Origin: Chryseobacterium endalhagicum
Lineage (GTDB): Bacteria; Bacteroidota; Bacteroidia; Flavobacteriales; Weeksellaceae
Length of the DNA: 64,000 bases
Assembly (NCBI RefSeq): GCF_016745235.1
Contig: NZ_JAELVM010000001.1
Coordinates: 1,625,856 to 1,689,855, forward strand
Reading direction: 5' to 3'
Shown here: positions 52,061 through 61,142 of the stretch, one piece after another
Position numbering within the stretch: the first letter of the stretch is position 1
How the letters are laid out: the number at the start of each line of letters is the position of its first letter
Translations under genes and position numbers: made by a program
The notes under the pieces: model-generated
The model's database searches: none
What the model was told of the DNA's origin: nothing
What the model saw: only the letters and a program-made list of their open reading frames with translations

Positions 52061-53196
52061 AAATTATAAAATCATTTTTAATATTAGGTATGTCAACCTT
52101 TTCGGTGATTTGCTGTTCTCAGCGAAAAGATAAGGTGGCGGTTGATCGTTCATTAATAGTAACCCAGAAGATTGCTGTTCAGACCGGTGATTTTTTCAAA
52201 ATAGAAACAGCACTTCCAAAAGGATATGTGAAAGACGGTACGGTAGATTATACAGAGTACATTCAAAAGGCGATTGATGGTAATAAGAACGTCATCATGC
52301 CGGATTTTCCGTTAATGACGAGCGGTGTTTTTGCACAGTCGAACTCACAGATCTATTTTCAGAAAAATTCTTCCTTAATCCTGAAACCAACGGCTAATGT
52401 AAGATACCAGATCATAAGCTTACATGGCGTTGAAAATGTTAAAATCTACAATCCAACCTTAGTCGGTGACCGGGATAAGCATTTGGATACTAAAGGAGAA
52501 TGGGGATTTGGTATTGATATCAGAGGTTCAAGGAATATAGATATTTTCAATGCCAATATTTCCAACTGCTGGGGAGATGGGATCGTGGTGGTAAAAACCA
52601 TGAGAAATATGAGGGCCGGTATTACAAAAGACCAGGTATTGTCCACAGAGAAAATTAATATTATCGGAGGAATTATAAATAATGTAAGAAGAAATGGAAT
52701 AACAATTGCTGGAGGTAAGGATGTATTGATTAAAGACCTGTTAATTACAAATATCAACGGAACCAACCCTATGGCGGGTATTGATATTGAACCTGATGAC
52801 AGTTCCAATGAATTGCAAAACATCAACATAGAAAATGTTAAGATAAATAACGCAAACGTAGGGATAGACCTGCATTTGGCACAATACGGAAACCAGAAAA
52901 TATCAAAATCTGTCACCGTTTCCTGCAACAATATTACGGTTGAGAACGCCAATTCAGGAATTTATATCGCAGGATATAAAACCAGACCGAACATCAAGGA
53001 AATGACAGGGTATTTTAAAATAGATAACTTTGTTACCCATAATGTGACAAGACCTTTTGAAAAAAGAGAACAGTTTGGATTATATCCTATGATTCAAATG
53101 AATAATTATAAATTCAATATCAATAACAAAATTGATAGTTCTAAAGAATCACTTTTAAAAAATGTTAAGGACAATAGTAAATTCAAGTATCAGTAA
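52057..53196 (+). CDS. Lipoprotein with right-handed beta-helix (pectate lyase-like) domain
   Basis: A 379-residue protein: lipoprotein signal (FLILGMSTFSVICC), then a parallel beta-helix body with ladder-like repeats (VENVKIYNPTLVGDRD, NIDIFNANISNCWGDG, DVLIKDLLITNINGTN, NIENVKINNANVGIDL). Conserved GDGIVV and GIDIEPDD contain candidate acidic catalytic residues. Such proteins in capsule clusters may be lyases, hydrolases or epimerases acting on the polysaccharide at the cell envelope. It overlaps the CapK-like gene by 4 bases and ends the first sub-operon. Confidence 0.75.
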   Translation: MKIIKSFLILGMSTFSVICCSQRKDKVAVDRSLIVTQKIAVQTGDFFKIETALPKGYVKDGTVDYTEYIQKAIDGNKNVIMPDFPLMTSGVFAQSNSQIYFQKNSSLILKPTANVRYQIISLHGVENVKIYNPTLVGDRDKHLDTKGEWGFGIDIRGSRNIDIFNANISNCWGDGIVVVKTMRNMRAGITKDQVLSTEKINIIGGIINNVRRNGITIAGGKDVLIKDLLITNINGTNPMAGIDIEPDDSSNELQNINIENVKINNANVGIDLHLAQYGNQKISKSVTVSCNNITVENANSGIYIAGYKTRPNIKEMTGYFKIDNFVTHNVTRPFEKREQFGLYPMIQMNNYKFNINNKIDSSKESLLKNVKDNSKFKYQ

Positions 53197-53543
53197 CATG
53201 AATATAGAAGCGAAAAACATTAAGGTATTCCATATCAGAATGTAGATGGTGAGTAAGAGATTAATAACCTCTCAAAACCATTACCACAGCAAAAAAACAC
53301 ACAAACACAAACACGAAAAAATTATTCGAAGTATTGAACAGTATTAAGTTCAGGACGAGGCTTTTGTGAGCCTGAAAGAATTTAAAACTGATTAAGGGAT
53401 ATGACATTCCGAATTAAAAAATCCCAAATTAGGGATAATATATGTATTGATTAAAAAATGTCACTTAAAGAAACTAAAAAGGATAAATTTTTAATGATTC
53501 CTCATCAAAAGGAACCAAATATAATTAAAACAACTGACTGAAA
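53197..53543. other. Gap inside capsule locus
   Basis: A 347-base AT-rich gap in an otherwise tightly packed locus. It contains only a short frame (MNIEAKNIKVFHIRM then stop, near 53199) and no hairpin. It could be a site of gene loss or an internal promoter region for the last three genes. Confidence 0.35.
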
Positions 53544-54719
53544 TTGAAAGCTAAACTGATCCGCATCACAACCATTCCACTTTCTTTAAAGATCTTATTG
53601 AAAGGGCAGCACCGATTTATGTCAAATCATTTCGAGGTAATAGGCGTTTCTTCACATGGCAAAGAACTGGATGAAGTGAAAAATGACGAGAATATAGAAG
53701 TCATTCCCATTGATATGTCCCGTCAGATGACTCCCGTTAAAGACATGAAGTCCTTATGGAGCACGTACAGGCTTTTGAAAAAAGAAAAACCGCAGATCGT
53801 TCACACCCATACCCCTAAAGCCGGGATTGTAGGAATGCTCGCGGCAAAAATGGCGGGCGTTCCCCACCGCTTGCATACCGTGGCCGGACTTCCTCTCATG
53901 GAAGCAACCGGGACTAAACGTAAGATCCTGGAATTTGTAGAAAAATTAACTTACGCTTCTGCTACGAAAGTCTACCCAAACTCACAGGGATTATTTGATT
54001 TTATTCTGGAGCATAATTATACCGATAAATACAAGTTAAAAGTAATTGGAAACGGTTCATCAAACGGAATTGATACCTCATTCTTTTCACCCGGACAAAT
54101 CACCGACACCCAGAAAGAGCTTCTGAAAAAAGAATTAAAAATAGAAGCCGGAGATTTTGTTTTTGTATTTGTGGGACGTCTGGTAGGAGATAAGGGAATC
54201 AATGAGCTGGTGAATGCTTTTTCCGGGTTAAAGAACACGGAAAACTCAAAACGCGCCAAATTATTATTGGTTGGCCCTTTGGAAGAAGATCTCGATCCGC
54301 TGCATCCGGATACCTTAAACGAAATCAAAAATAACCCGGATATCATCTCTGTAGGTTTTCAGAGAGATGTACGCCCTTATTTTGCGGTTTCAGATGCACT
54401 GGCATTTCCAAGCTACCGCGAAGGATTTCCCAATGTAGTCATGCAGGCAGGAGCAATGGGGCTGCCAAGCATTGTTTCCAATATCAACGGATGCAATGAA
54501 ATTATTATAGAAGACCAGAACGGAATCATCGTTCCGGTTAAAAATACAGAAAAGCTTAAAGAAGCCATGGAAAGAATGCTAACGGATACCGGGTATTATG
54601 ACCGGTCCAGGATGAACGCAAGGGAGATGATTCAGTCCCGGTATGAGCAGTCAGTCGTTTGGGAGGCTTTATTAGGAGAATATCATAAACTGGTTAAAGA
54701 AAGAGAATATCGTGTATAA
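53544..54719 (+). CDS. Glycosyltransferase family 4
   Basis: A 391-residue GT-B protein. The start is TTG at 53544, because the conserved opening KAKLIRITTIPLSLKILLKG lies before the first ATG at codon 26. Further marks: QIVHTHTPKAGIVGML, HTVAGLPLMEATGTKR, FVFVGRLVGDKGINEL, and the EX7E block at AFPSYREGFPNVVMQAGAMG. It resembles WcaC/PglA-type enzymes that add the second sugar after the initiating transferase. It overlaps the PglC-like gene by 8 bases, which supports consecutive action. Confidence 0.85.
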   Translation: MKAKLIRITTIPLSLKILLKGQHRFMSNHFEVIGVSSHGKELDEVKNDENIEVIPIDMSRQMTPVKDMKSLWSTYRLLKKEKPQIVHTHTPKAGIVGMLAAKMAGVPHRLHTVAGLPLMEATGTKRKILEFVEKLTYASATKVYPNSQGLFDFILEHNYTDKYKLKVIGNGSSNGIDTSFFSPGQITDTQKELLKKELKIEAGDFVFVFVGRLVGDKGINELVNAFSGLKNTENSKRAKLLLVGPLEEDLDPLHPDTLNEIKNNPDIISVGFQRDVRPYFAVSDALAFPSYREGFPNVVMQAGAMGLPSIVSNINGCNEIIIEDQNGIIVPVKNTEKLKEAMERMLTDTGYYDRSRMNAREMIQSRYEQSVVWEALLGEYHKLVKEREYRV

Positions 54720-55317
54720 AAACTTTTTTAAACGGATCATAGATTTTTTGATCGCGTTAATAGGATTGATTGTGTTATCACCTGTTTTCATCGTGGTTAC
54801 CGTATTGCTGTACATCGCCAATCAGGGGAAACCATTCTTTTTTCAGGCCAGACCCGGTCTGAATGAGAAGATGTTCAATATCATCAAGTTTAAAACGATG
54901 AATGATAAAAAAGACAGCCGGGGCAATTACCTGCCGGATTCGGAGCGTTTGACGCCTGTGGGAAGTTTTATAAGACAGACTTCCCTGGATGAGCTTCCGC
55001 AGCTGATCAATGTATTAAAAGGAGATATGGCACTCATAGGTCCCAGACCTTTGCTGCCTCAATACCTGTCATTATATAACGAGTCTCAGAAAAGAAGACA
55101 CCACATACGCCCGGGAATCACCGGATGGGCACAGGTGAACGGAAGGAACGCGATATCATGGACTAAGAAATTTGAATTAGACATATGGTATATCGATAAT
55201 TTGTCGCTGGCAACAGATGGCAAAGTGATCCTGCTTACATTGAAAAAAGTACTTAAAAAAGAAGGTATCAATCAGGTGGGGCAGGCAACAACAGAAGCTT
55301 TTAATGGGTTTAATTAA
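54712..55317 (+). CDS. pglC: Initiating sugar-phosphate transferase (PglC/WcaJ type)
   Basis: A 201-residue protein using a GTG start inside the previous gene. One N-terminal membrane helix (FLIALIGLIVLSPVFIVV), then the bacterial sugar transferase core: FFFQARPGLNEKMFNIIKF, RQTSLDELPQLINVLKGDM, and LIGPRPLLPQYLSLY with the catalytic DE region. Its short length without extra membrane segments matches PglC, which moves diacetylbacillosamine-1-phosphate onto undecaprenyl phosphate. It is followed by the PglD-PglE fusion, supporting that substrate. Confidence 0.85.
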   Translation: MYKNFFKRIIDFLIALIGLIVLSPVFIVVTVLLYIANQGKPFFFQARPGLNEKMFNIIKFKTMNDKKDSRGNYLPDSERLTPVGSFIRQTSLDELPQLINVLKGDMALIGPRPLLPQYLSLYNESQKRRHHIRPGITGWAQVNGRNAISWTKKFELDIWYIDNLSLATDGKVILLTLKKVLKKEGINQVGQATTEAFNGFN

Positions 55318-55334
55318 TTTAAAGTAGATCAGAT

Positions 55335-57110
55335 ATGTATTTATACGGAGCAAGTGGTCATGGTAAGGTAGTCGCTGAAATAGCCGAAGAATGCGGGTAC
55401 AGCATTGAAGCTTTCATCGATGAAAACCTGTCGAAAAAGAGTGTGCTGAACTACCCGGTTCTTCATGAAATTCCGCCTTATGATATAGAGATCCTTATTT
55501 CTATAGGCAATAATAAGGTCCGGAAAAGAATTGTTGAGCAGGCAGATTTATTTCATTATGCGACATTGTTTCACCCCCAGGCTATCGTATCCAAAAGTGT
55601 AAGAATAGGGGAAGGAACTATCGTGATGGCTGGTGTCAGCATCAACGCGGTAGTGAAGGTTGGAAAGCATTGTATCATCAATACCAATGCTTCCGTAGAT
55701 CATGACTGTATCATCGGGGATTTTGTACATATATCTCCCAATGCGGCGCTGGGCGGAAATGTTACCGTAGGGGAAGGAACCCACATCGGAATCGGGGCCA
55801 ATGTGATACAGGGTATAAAAATAGGAAAGTGGTGTACCATCGGGGCCGGAGCGGTTATTATCAAAGACATCCCGGACGGGAGCACGGTAGTAGGCAATCC
55901 GGGTAAAATAATAAAAAGTAGAAATATAAAAAATAGAATAGTAGAAAATATGAAATTAAAAGTATGGCTGTCTTCTCCTCACATGGGAGGAAACGAACTA
56001 AAATACATTAATGAAGCATTCGATGCCAATTGGATTGCGCCCCTTGGGCCAAATGTAGACGGATTTGAACAGGATATCGAAAAGTTTCTGAATGGAAAAG
56101 TAAAAGTAGCCGCACTTTCTTCGGGAACTGCCGCTTTACACCTGGCTTTAATTGAATGCAACGTAAGCCACGGAGACGAGGTCATCTGTCAGTCTATGAC
56201 ATTTTCCGCCTCTGCCAATCCTATAGCCTATCTGGGAGCTACCCCTGTCTTTATTGATTCAGAAAAAGATACGTGGAATATGTGCCCGGATGCTTTACAG
56301 GAAGCTATAGAAGATAGAATTGCAAAAGGCAATAAGCCTAAGGCCATCATTGTGGTACACCTGTACGGGATGCCTGCAAAAATGGATGAAATTCTATCCA
56401 TTGCTGCAGAATATGACATTCCTGTCATTGAAGACTCTGCAGAATCACTGGGTTCCAAATACAAAGGAAAAGCTTGCGGTACTTTCGGACGTTTCGGGAT
56501 CTTGTCATTCAACGGGAACAAAATTATTACCACCTCAGGAGGAGGAGCATTGGTTTGTCATTCTCAGGAAGACAAAGAAAAAGCAGTATTCCTTTCCACG
56601 CAGGCTAGAGACAATGCTCCGCATTATCAGCATTCCCACATTGGATATAACTACAGAATGAGTAATATCAGTGCAGGAATCGGACGCGGACAGATGGAAG
56701 TATTGAATGACAGAGTAGATGGCCGTAGAAAGATGCACGAATTTTACGAGGAAATCTGTAAAGATATGGATGGAGTAGAACTCTTTTGCGAACCAAACTC
56801 AGATTTCTACAGCAACCATTGGCTGTCTGTGATTACCATAGACGAAACAAAAGCTTTAAAAACACGTGAAGACCTGCGTCTTGCATTTTTGGAAGAAAAC
56901 ATTGAATCACGTCCTATCTGGAAGCCGATGCACCTGCAGCCTGTATTTGAAGATGCACCGTACTACGGAGGAAAAGTAGCTGAAACTTTATTTGGAAACA
57001 GCTTATGTCTGCCGTCCGGAACCAATCTTTCCGATGAAGACAGAGAAAGAATTGCAAAAGTGATGATAGAAGTTCTTACAGACAAAAAAGAATATTCAGT
57101 TTCGCGATAA
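55335..57110 (+). CDS. Fused acetyltransferase-aminotransferase (PglD-PglE)
   Basis: A 591-residue protein. Residues 1 to about 200 are a PglD/NeuD-type acetyltransferase: LYGASGHGKVVAEIAEE, beta-helix repeats, the histidine in NASVDHDCIIGD, and the ending VVGNPGKIIKS. Residues 206-591 are a DegT/PglE-type PLP aminotransferase: LSSGTAALHLALIE, VIEDSAESLGSKYKG, the PLP lysine K396 in SFNGNKIITTSGGG, and YNYRMSNISAGIGRGQ. An ATG at 55950 sits at the junction. The two normally separate enzymes convert the 4-keto sugar made by PglF to diacetylbacillosamine. The joining stretch is A-rich like intergenic DNA, so the fusion looks recent, or reflects a lost stop. Confidence 0.85.
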   Translation: MYLYGASGHGKVVAEIAEECGYSIEAFIDENLSKKSVLNYPVLHEIPPYDIEILISIGNNKVRKRIVEQADLFHYATLFHPQAIVSKSVRIGEGTIVMAGVSINAVVKVGKHCIINTNASVDHDCIIGDFVHISPNAALGGNVTVGEGTHIGIGANVIQGIKIGKWCTIGAGAVIIKDIPDGSTVVGNPGKIIKSRNIKNRIVENMKLKVWLSSPHMGGNELKYINEAFDANWIAPLGPNVDGFEQDIEKFLNGKVKVAALSSGTAALHLALIECNVSHGDEVICQSMTFSASANPIAYLGATPVFIDSEKDTWNMCPDALQEAIEDRIAKGNKPKAIIVVHLYGMPAKMDEILSIAAEYDIPVIEDSAESLGSKYKGKACGTFGRFGILSFNGNKIITTSGGGALVCHSQEDKEKAVFLSTQARDNAPHYQHSHIGYNYRMSNISAGIGRGQMEVLNDRVDGRRKMHEFYEEICKDMDGVELFCEPNSDFYSNHWLSVITIDETKALKTREDLRLAFLEENIESRPIWKPMHLQPVFEDAPYYGGKVAETLFGNSLCLPSGTNLSDEDRERIAKVMIEVLTDKKEYSVSR

Positions 57111-57217
57111 TATATTTTACACTCAGGGATGTTAGTTTTATAAATAATCAGTACCAAATCATTTATTATAAAATCTATTCTCAGTCAGTCCGGAAACTTT
57201 ATCCGGTTTGGAGACAT

Positions 57218-57250
57218 AAAAAGCGGTCATCTTGCCAATGGCCGCTTTTT
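57218..57250 (+). terminator. Terminator of the capsule locus
   Basis: AAAAAGCGGTCAT (57218-57230) pairs with ATGGCCGCTTTTT (57238-57250), with one G-U, around CTTGCCA; more T follow. Confidence 0.8.
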
Positions 57251-57375
57251 TATTTTCAAGGCTAAATTTAACAGGAAAATTAAGGATTTTTTATTCCTAT
57301 TTATTTTTTTCCTGATAAGCATTTGCGTAATTTTATTCCTTGTATAATGGAGTTTATATTATTAATTTAAATACA

Positions 57376-58794
57376 ATGGAGACATATAGTTACGGAATGA
57401 TTGGCCTTGGCGTAATGGGCAGAAATCTTCTTTATAATATTGCCGATAACGGCTTTTCAATCGCGGGATTTGATCTTGATGAAGAAAAAGTAAAAGAATT
57501 GCATGAAAATGCAGCTTCAGAAATGAAGGTTAAAGGAACACATTCTCTCGAAGATTTTGTATCCGTACTGGAAACCCCCAGAAAAATTATTCTTATGGTG
57601 CCCGCAGGAAAACCTGTAGATGCCGTTCTGGGAAACATCACACCGCTTTTATCCGAAGGAGACATCGTTATAGATGCCGGAAACTCTTATTTCGAAGATA
57701 CCAACAGGCGTATCGCTGATTTGGCCTCAAAAAACCTGCACTTTATGGGAATGGGAGTATCAGGAGGCGAAAAAGGAGCCAGAACAGGTCCCAGCATTAT
57801 GCCTGGAGGAGATCTGGAAGCCTTCCATCTTCTGAAACCAATGCTTGAAGCCATTGCCGCAAAAGTAGATAACGAGGCCTGTACAGCCTATATGGGCAAA
57901 GGTTCCGCCGGAAACTATGTGAAAATGGTGCATAACGGAATTGAGTATGCCATCATGCAGCTCATCAGTGAAGCTTATGATTTACTGAAAAGAGGAGCCA
58001 ACCTCAGCAACGATCAGCTTTATGAAGTCTTCAAAGAGTGGAATAATGGTGAAATGAATTCATTCCTGATCGAGATCACCAGAGATATTTTCCAGCAGAA
58101 AGATTCATTGACCGATAATTATTTGGTGGATCAGATCTTAGATAAAGCAGGCGCAAAAGGAACTGGAAAATGGACCTCTGAACAGGCTATGGAAATTGGA
58201 GTTTCTATTCCAACCATTGATATTGCAGTAACTTCAAGAATTTTATCAGCTTATAAAAACGAGCGGGTTCAGGCTTCTCAATTATATTCAGAAAAAGAAA
58301 TAATAAGCCCGGAAAATACAGAATTATTCATTCAGGAAGTGGGAGATGCCCTGTATCTGGCTACCCTGATCAGCTATGCACAAGGCCTGGCTTTATTGGT
58401 CAAAGCATCTGAAGAATACGGCTTCGAAATTCCATTAAAAGATGTCGTGAAAATCTGGAGAGGCGGCTGTATCATTCGTTCCGTTGTATTGGAGAGGTTT
58501 TACGCAGCGTATACCCAGGACCCGAACCTGTCTAATATCTTACTAGACAAAGAGATTTCAGGACTCGTTAAATCAAAAATCAAATCATTAAGAAAAACAG
58601 CTTCATTTGCTGCATCAAATGGGATTTCAAGCTTAGGAATTCAAACGGCTTTAGGCTATTTTGATGCTTACACCACAGAATCTCTTCCGGTAAATCTTAT
58701 CCAGGCCCAGCGTGATTATTTTGGAGCCCATACTTACCAGAGAATCGATAGAGAAGGCGTTTTTCATACATCCTGGAACAGCGTAAACAATTAA
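57376..58794 (+). CDS. gnd: 6-phosphogluconate dehydrogenase, decarboxylating
   Basis: A 472-residue protein from the ATG at 57376 (METYSYGMIGLGVMGRNLL); an upstream in-frame ATG at 57340 would add 12 residues before the NAD(P) fold and is unlikely. Marks: GLGVMGRNLLYNIADNG, the catalytic FMGMGVSGGEKGARTGPSIMPGG split around the lysine-containing loop, VKMVHNGIEYAIMQLISE, and KGTGKWTSEQA. It oxidises 6-phosphogluconate to ribulose 5-phosphate with NADP+. First gene of gnd-zwf-pgl, the oxidative pentose phosphate operon, with a 12-base gap to zwf. Confidence 0.95.
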   Translation: METYSYGMIGLGVMGRNLLYNIADNGFSIAGFDLDEEKVKELHENAASEMKVKGTHSLEDFVSVLETPRKIILMVPAGKPVDAVLGNITPLLSEGDIVIDAGNSYFEDTNRRIADLASKNLHFMGMGVSGGEKGARTGPSIMPGGDLEAFHLLKPMLEAIAAKVDNEACTAYMGKGSAGNYVKMVHNGIEYAIMQLISEAYDLLKRGANLSNDQLYEVFKEWNNGEMNSFLIEITRDIFQQKDSLTDNYLVDQILDKAGAKGTGKWTSEQAMEIGVSIPTIDIAVTSRILSAYKNERVQASQLYSEKEIISPENTELFIQEVGDALYLATLISYAQGLALLVKASEEYGFEIPLKDVVKIWRGGCIIRSVVLERFYAAYTQDPNLSNILLDKEISGLVKSKIKSLRKTASFAASNGISSLGIQTALGYFDAYTTESLPVNLIQAQRDYFGAHTYQRIDREGVFHTSWNSVNN

Positions 58795-58806
58795 AATTCG
58801 GAGAAA

Positions 58807-60288
58807 ATGAACGAACATAAAATCTTGCAGCCAACGACGATCATTATTTTTGGTGCTACAGGAGATCTGGCGAAAAGAAAACTTTTTCCCGCATTTTATA
58901 ACTTATACATCGATGGCAGAATGCCCAAAGGCTTTAATATTATCGCCCTGGGAAGAGCAGAAAATACCGATGAAAACTTCAGAAATTACATCAAAGAGAA
59001 TCTCGAAGATTTCTCCAGAAAAAAAGTAACTTCCGAAGACTGGGCAGGTTTTCAGGCCCACATTACCTATTTCAGACATCAGCTGGACCAGGAAAATTCA
59101 TATCAGGACCTCCACCAGAAATTGAAAGATCTGGACGCGGTTTATGGAATGAGAGCCAACCGCTTGTTTTATTTATCAATCGGGCCCAATTTCATTACCA
59201 CCATTTCCAATCATATCAAAAATACGGCTTTGGCTTCCGATCCGCAGAAGGACCGTATCATTATCGAGAAACCTTTTGGTCATAACAAACAGTCGGCGAT
59301 TGAGCTCAACAGCCTTCTGGCAGAAACGTTTGAAGAAGAGCAGATTTACCGTATCGATCATTATTTAGGCAAGGAAACCGTACAGAATATACTGGCATTC
59401 AGATTTGGAAACTCTATTTTTGAACCTTTATGGGATCATAAATATATTGAATCTGTGCAGATTACAGTCGCCGAAGAAGTTGGCGTGGAAACAAGAGGCA
59501 GCTTCTACGAGCAGACCGGAGCTTTAAAAGATATGATTCAGAACCACCTGTTGCAGATCCTGTGTATGGTGGCCATGGAACCACCGGCTTCCGTGGAATC
59601 GGGGGAGATCAGGGACCGAAAAGTAGATGTACTGAAATCCATCCGCAGAATTCCGGCAGATCAGGTAGATCATTATGCCGTGAGAGGCCAGTATGGAAAA
59701 GGCGTAATCAACGGAGCAGAAGCTAAAGGGTACCGTCAGGAAGATGGCATTGCCCCGGATTCCAATACGGAAACTTTTGTAGCCGCGAAATTCTATCTCG
59801 ACAATGAAAGATGGCAGAATGTTCCTTTCTACGTCCGTACCGGAAAAAAAATGAAAGAAAAGCATTCTTATATTACCATTCAGTTTAAGCCGCTTCCTCA
59901 TTCCACTTTTTCAGATACATCACAGCTTTTATCTGCCAACCGACTGATTATCAATATTCAACCGATGATGGACATCAGACTGCAGTTTATGACCAAAAAA
60001 CCGGGACTTTCCTTAGCTTTGCAGCCCGTTGAAATGATCTTCGATTATTTTGCCTGCAAGGAAGATACTCCTGAGGCTTATGAAACGCTGTTACTGGATG
60101 CGCTTTTAGGCGACCTTACTTTATTTATGCGTTCCGATCAGGTGGAAGAAGCCTGGGATGTCGTAAAAACCATCCAGGAATCCTGGGAAAACAATAAGGA
60201 AACCTCTTTTCCCAACTATGAAGCAGGAAGCTGGGGACCAAAAGACAGTTTTGCTCTTGTTGAAAGACAGGGACACAGCTGGGTATAA
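58807..60288 (+). CDS. zwf: Glucose-6-phosphate 1-dehydrogenase
   Basis: A 493-residue protein: NADP-binding IIIFGATGDLAKRKLFPA, the active-site block RIDHYLGKETVQNILAFRF (with the substrate-binding lysine and histidine), IIEKPFGHN, and the C-terminal YFACKEDTPEAYETLLLD. Length matches the family. It catalyses entry of glucose 6-phosphate into the oxidative pentose phosphate pathway, producing NADPH. It sits between gnd and pgl with short gaps (12 and 27 bases), so all three steps are encoded together. Confidence 0.95.
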   Translation: MNEHKILQPTTIIIFGATGDLAKRKLFPAFYNLYIDGRMPKGFNIIALGRAENTDENFRNYIKENLEDFSRKKVTSEDWAGFQAHITYFRHQLDQENSYQDLHQKLKDLDAVYGMRANRLFYLSIGPNFITTISNHIKNTALASDPQKDRIIIEKPFGHNKQSAIELNSLLAETFEEEQIYRIDHYLGKETVQNILAFRFGNSIFEPLWDHKYIESVQITVAEEVGVETRGSFYEQTGALKDMIQNHLLQILCMVAMEPPASVESGEIRDRKVDVLKSIRRIPADQVDHYAVRGQYGKGVINGAEAKGYRQEDGIAPDSNTETFVAAKFYLDNERWQNVPFYVRTGKKMKEKHSYITIQFKPLPHSTFSDTSQLLSANRLIINIQPMMDIRLQFMTKKPGLSLALQPVEMIFDYFACKEDTPEAYETLLLDALLGDLTLFMRSDQVEEAWDVVKTIQESWENNKETSFPNYEAGSWGPKDSFALVERQGHSWV

Positions 60289-60315
60289 ACTATGATCAAA
60301 TTTAAATAAGCAAAC

Positions 60316-61026
60316 ATGAATATTACCGTATTTGATGATTTAGAAACATTGTATAAAAAGGCAGCAGATACTTTTGTTGAGCTTTCACACCAATCTATTC
60401 AGAAAAACGACCGTTTTGTAGTCGCACTAAGCGGAGGTTCCTCTCCCAAAGCCATTTTCAAATTGCTCGCGGCCAAAGAATACGCAGAAAAAATAGAATG
60501 GAATAAAGTATACTTTTTTTGGGTAGATGAGCGCTGGGTTCCTCTGGATGACGAAAAAAGCAATGCAAAAATGACCTTTGAAGAACTTCTCAATGAAGTT
60601 CCGGTCAGTAAAGATCACATTTTCCCGATGTACCGTGACGGAATACTTCCGGAAGAGTATGCCGGAGAATATGAGCAGCAGATCAGAACTGTTCTGGGGG
60701 ATGAAGGCGTTTTTGATTTTATCCTTTTAGGAATGGGAGACGATGGCCATACCGCTTCTTTATTTCCGGGCGAAGCTGTTCTGGATGAAAAAGAAAAATG
60801 GGTCTCTGCCTATTATCTGAAGCCTCAGGAAATGTTCAGAATTACATTGACCGCACCTTTGATCAACAAAGCTGAAAATATACTGGTTGTAGCATTCGGT
60901 GAATCCAAAAAGCACGCCTTGAATGAAGTCCTGAACGGCGAATACAACCCTGAATTATATCCGCTGCAGCTTATTGAAAAGAAAGCTGGCTATCAGTTTT
61001 TTACAGATGAGAAAGCAAAAGGATAA
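60316..61026 (+). CDS. pgl: 6-phosphogluconolactonase
   Basis: A 236-residue DevB-type lactonase: RFVVALSGGSSPKAIFKLL, YFFWVDERWVPLDDEKSN, and the active-site block LLGMGDDGHTASLFPG. It hydrolyses 6-phosphogluconolactone, the product of Zwf. Last gene of the operon, followed by a perfect hairpin terminator. The order gnd-zwf-pgl differs from enterobacteria but is usual in Flavobacteriia. Confidence 0.95.
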   Translation: MNITVFDDLETLYKKAADTFVELSHQSIQKNDRFVVALSGGSSPKAIFKLLAAKEYAEKIEWNKVYFFWVDERWVPLDDEKSNAKMTFEELLNEVPVSKDHIFPMYRDGILPEEYAGEYEQQIRTVLGDEGVFDFILLGMGDDGHTASLFPGEAVLDEKEKWVSAYYLKPQEMFRITLTAPLINKAENILVVAFGESKKHALNEVLNGEYNPELYPLQLIEKKAGYQFFTDEKAKG

Positions 61027-61046
61027 TTATATAATACAATAAATGA

Positions 61047-61083
61047 TTAAACCAAAGCAGTTTTTTGCTTTGGTTTAATTTTT
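61047..61083 (+). terminator. Terminator of gnd-zwf-pgl
   Basis: TTAAACCAAAGCA (61047-61059) pairs perfectly with TGCTTTGGTTTAA (61066-61078) around GTTTTT, followed by T residues. Confidence 0.85.
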
Positions 61084-61142
61084 ATAAGCTGTGAAAGCCT
61101 TGATCAGCAATGAAAACTTTCCCCTTATTTAGAAATCTGTTT

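Noticed and set aside
52446-52952. 168-codon minus-strand frame opposite the beta-helix gene
   Set aside because: Shadow produced by the repetitive asparagine/isoleucine-rich sense codons.
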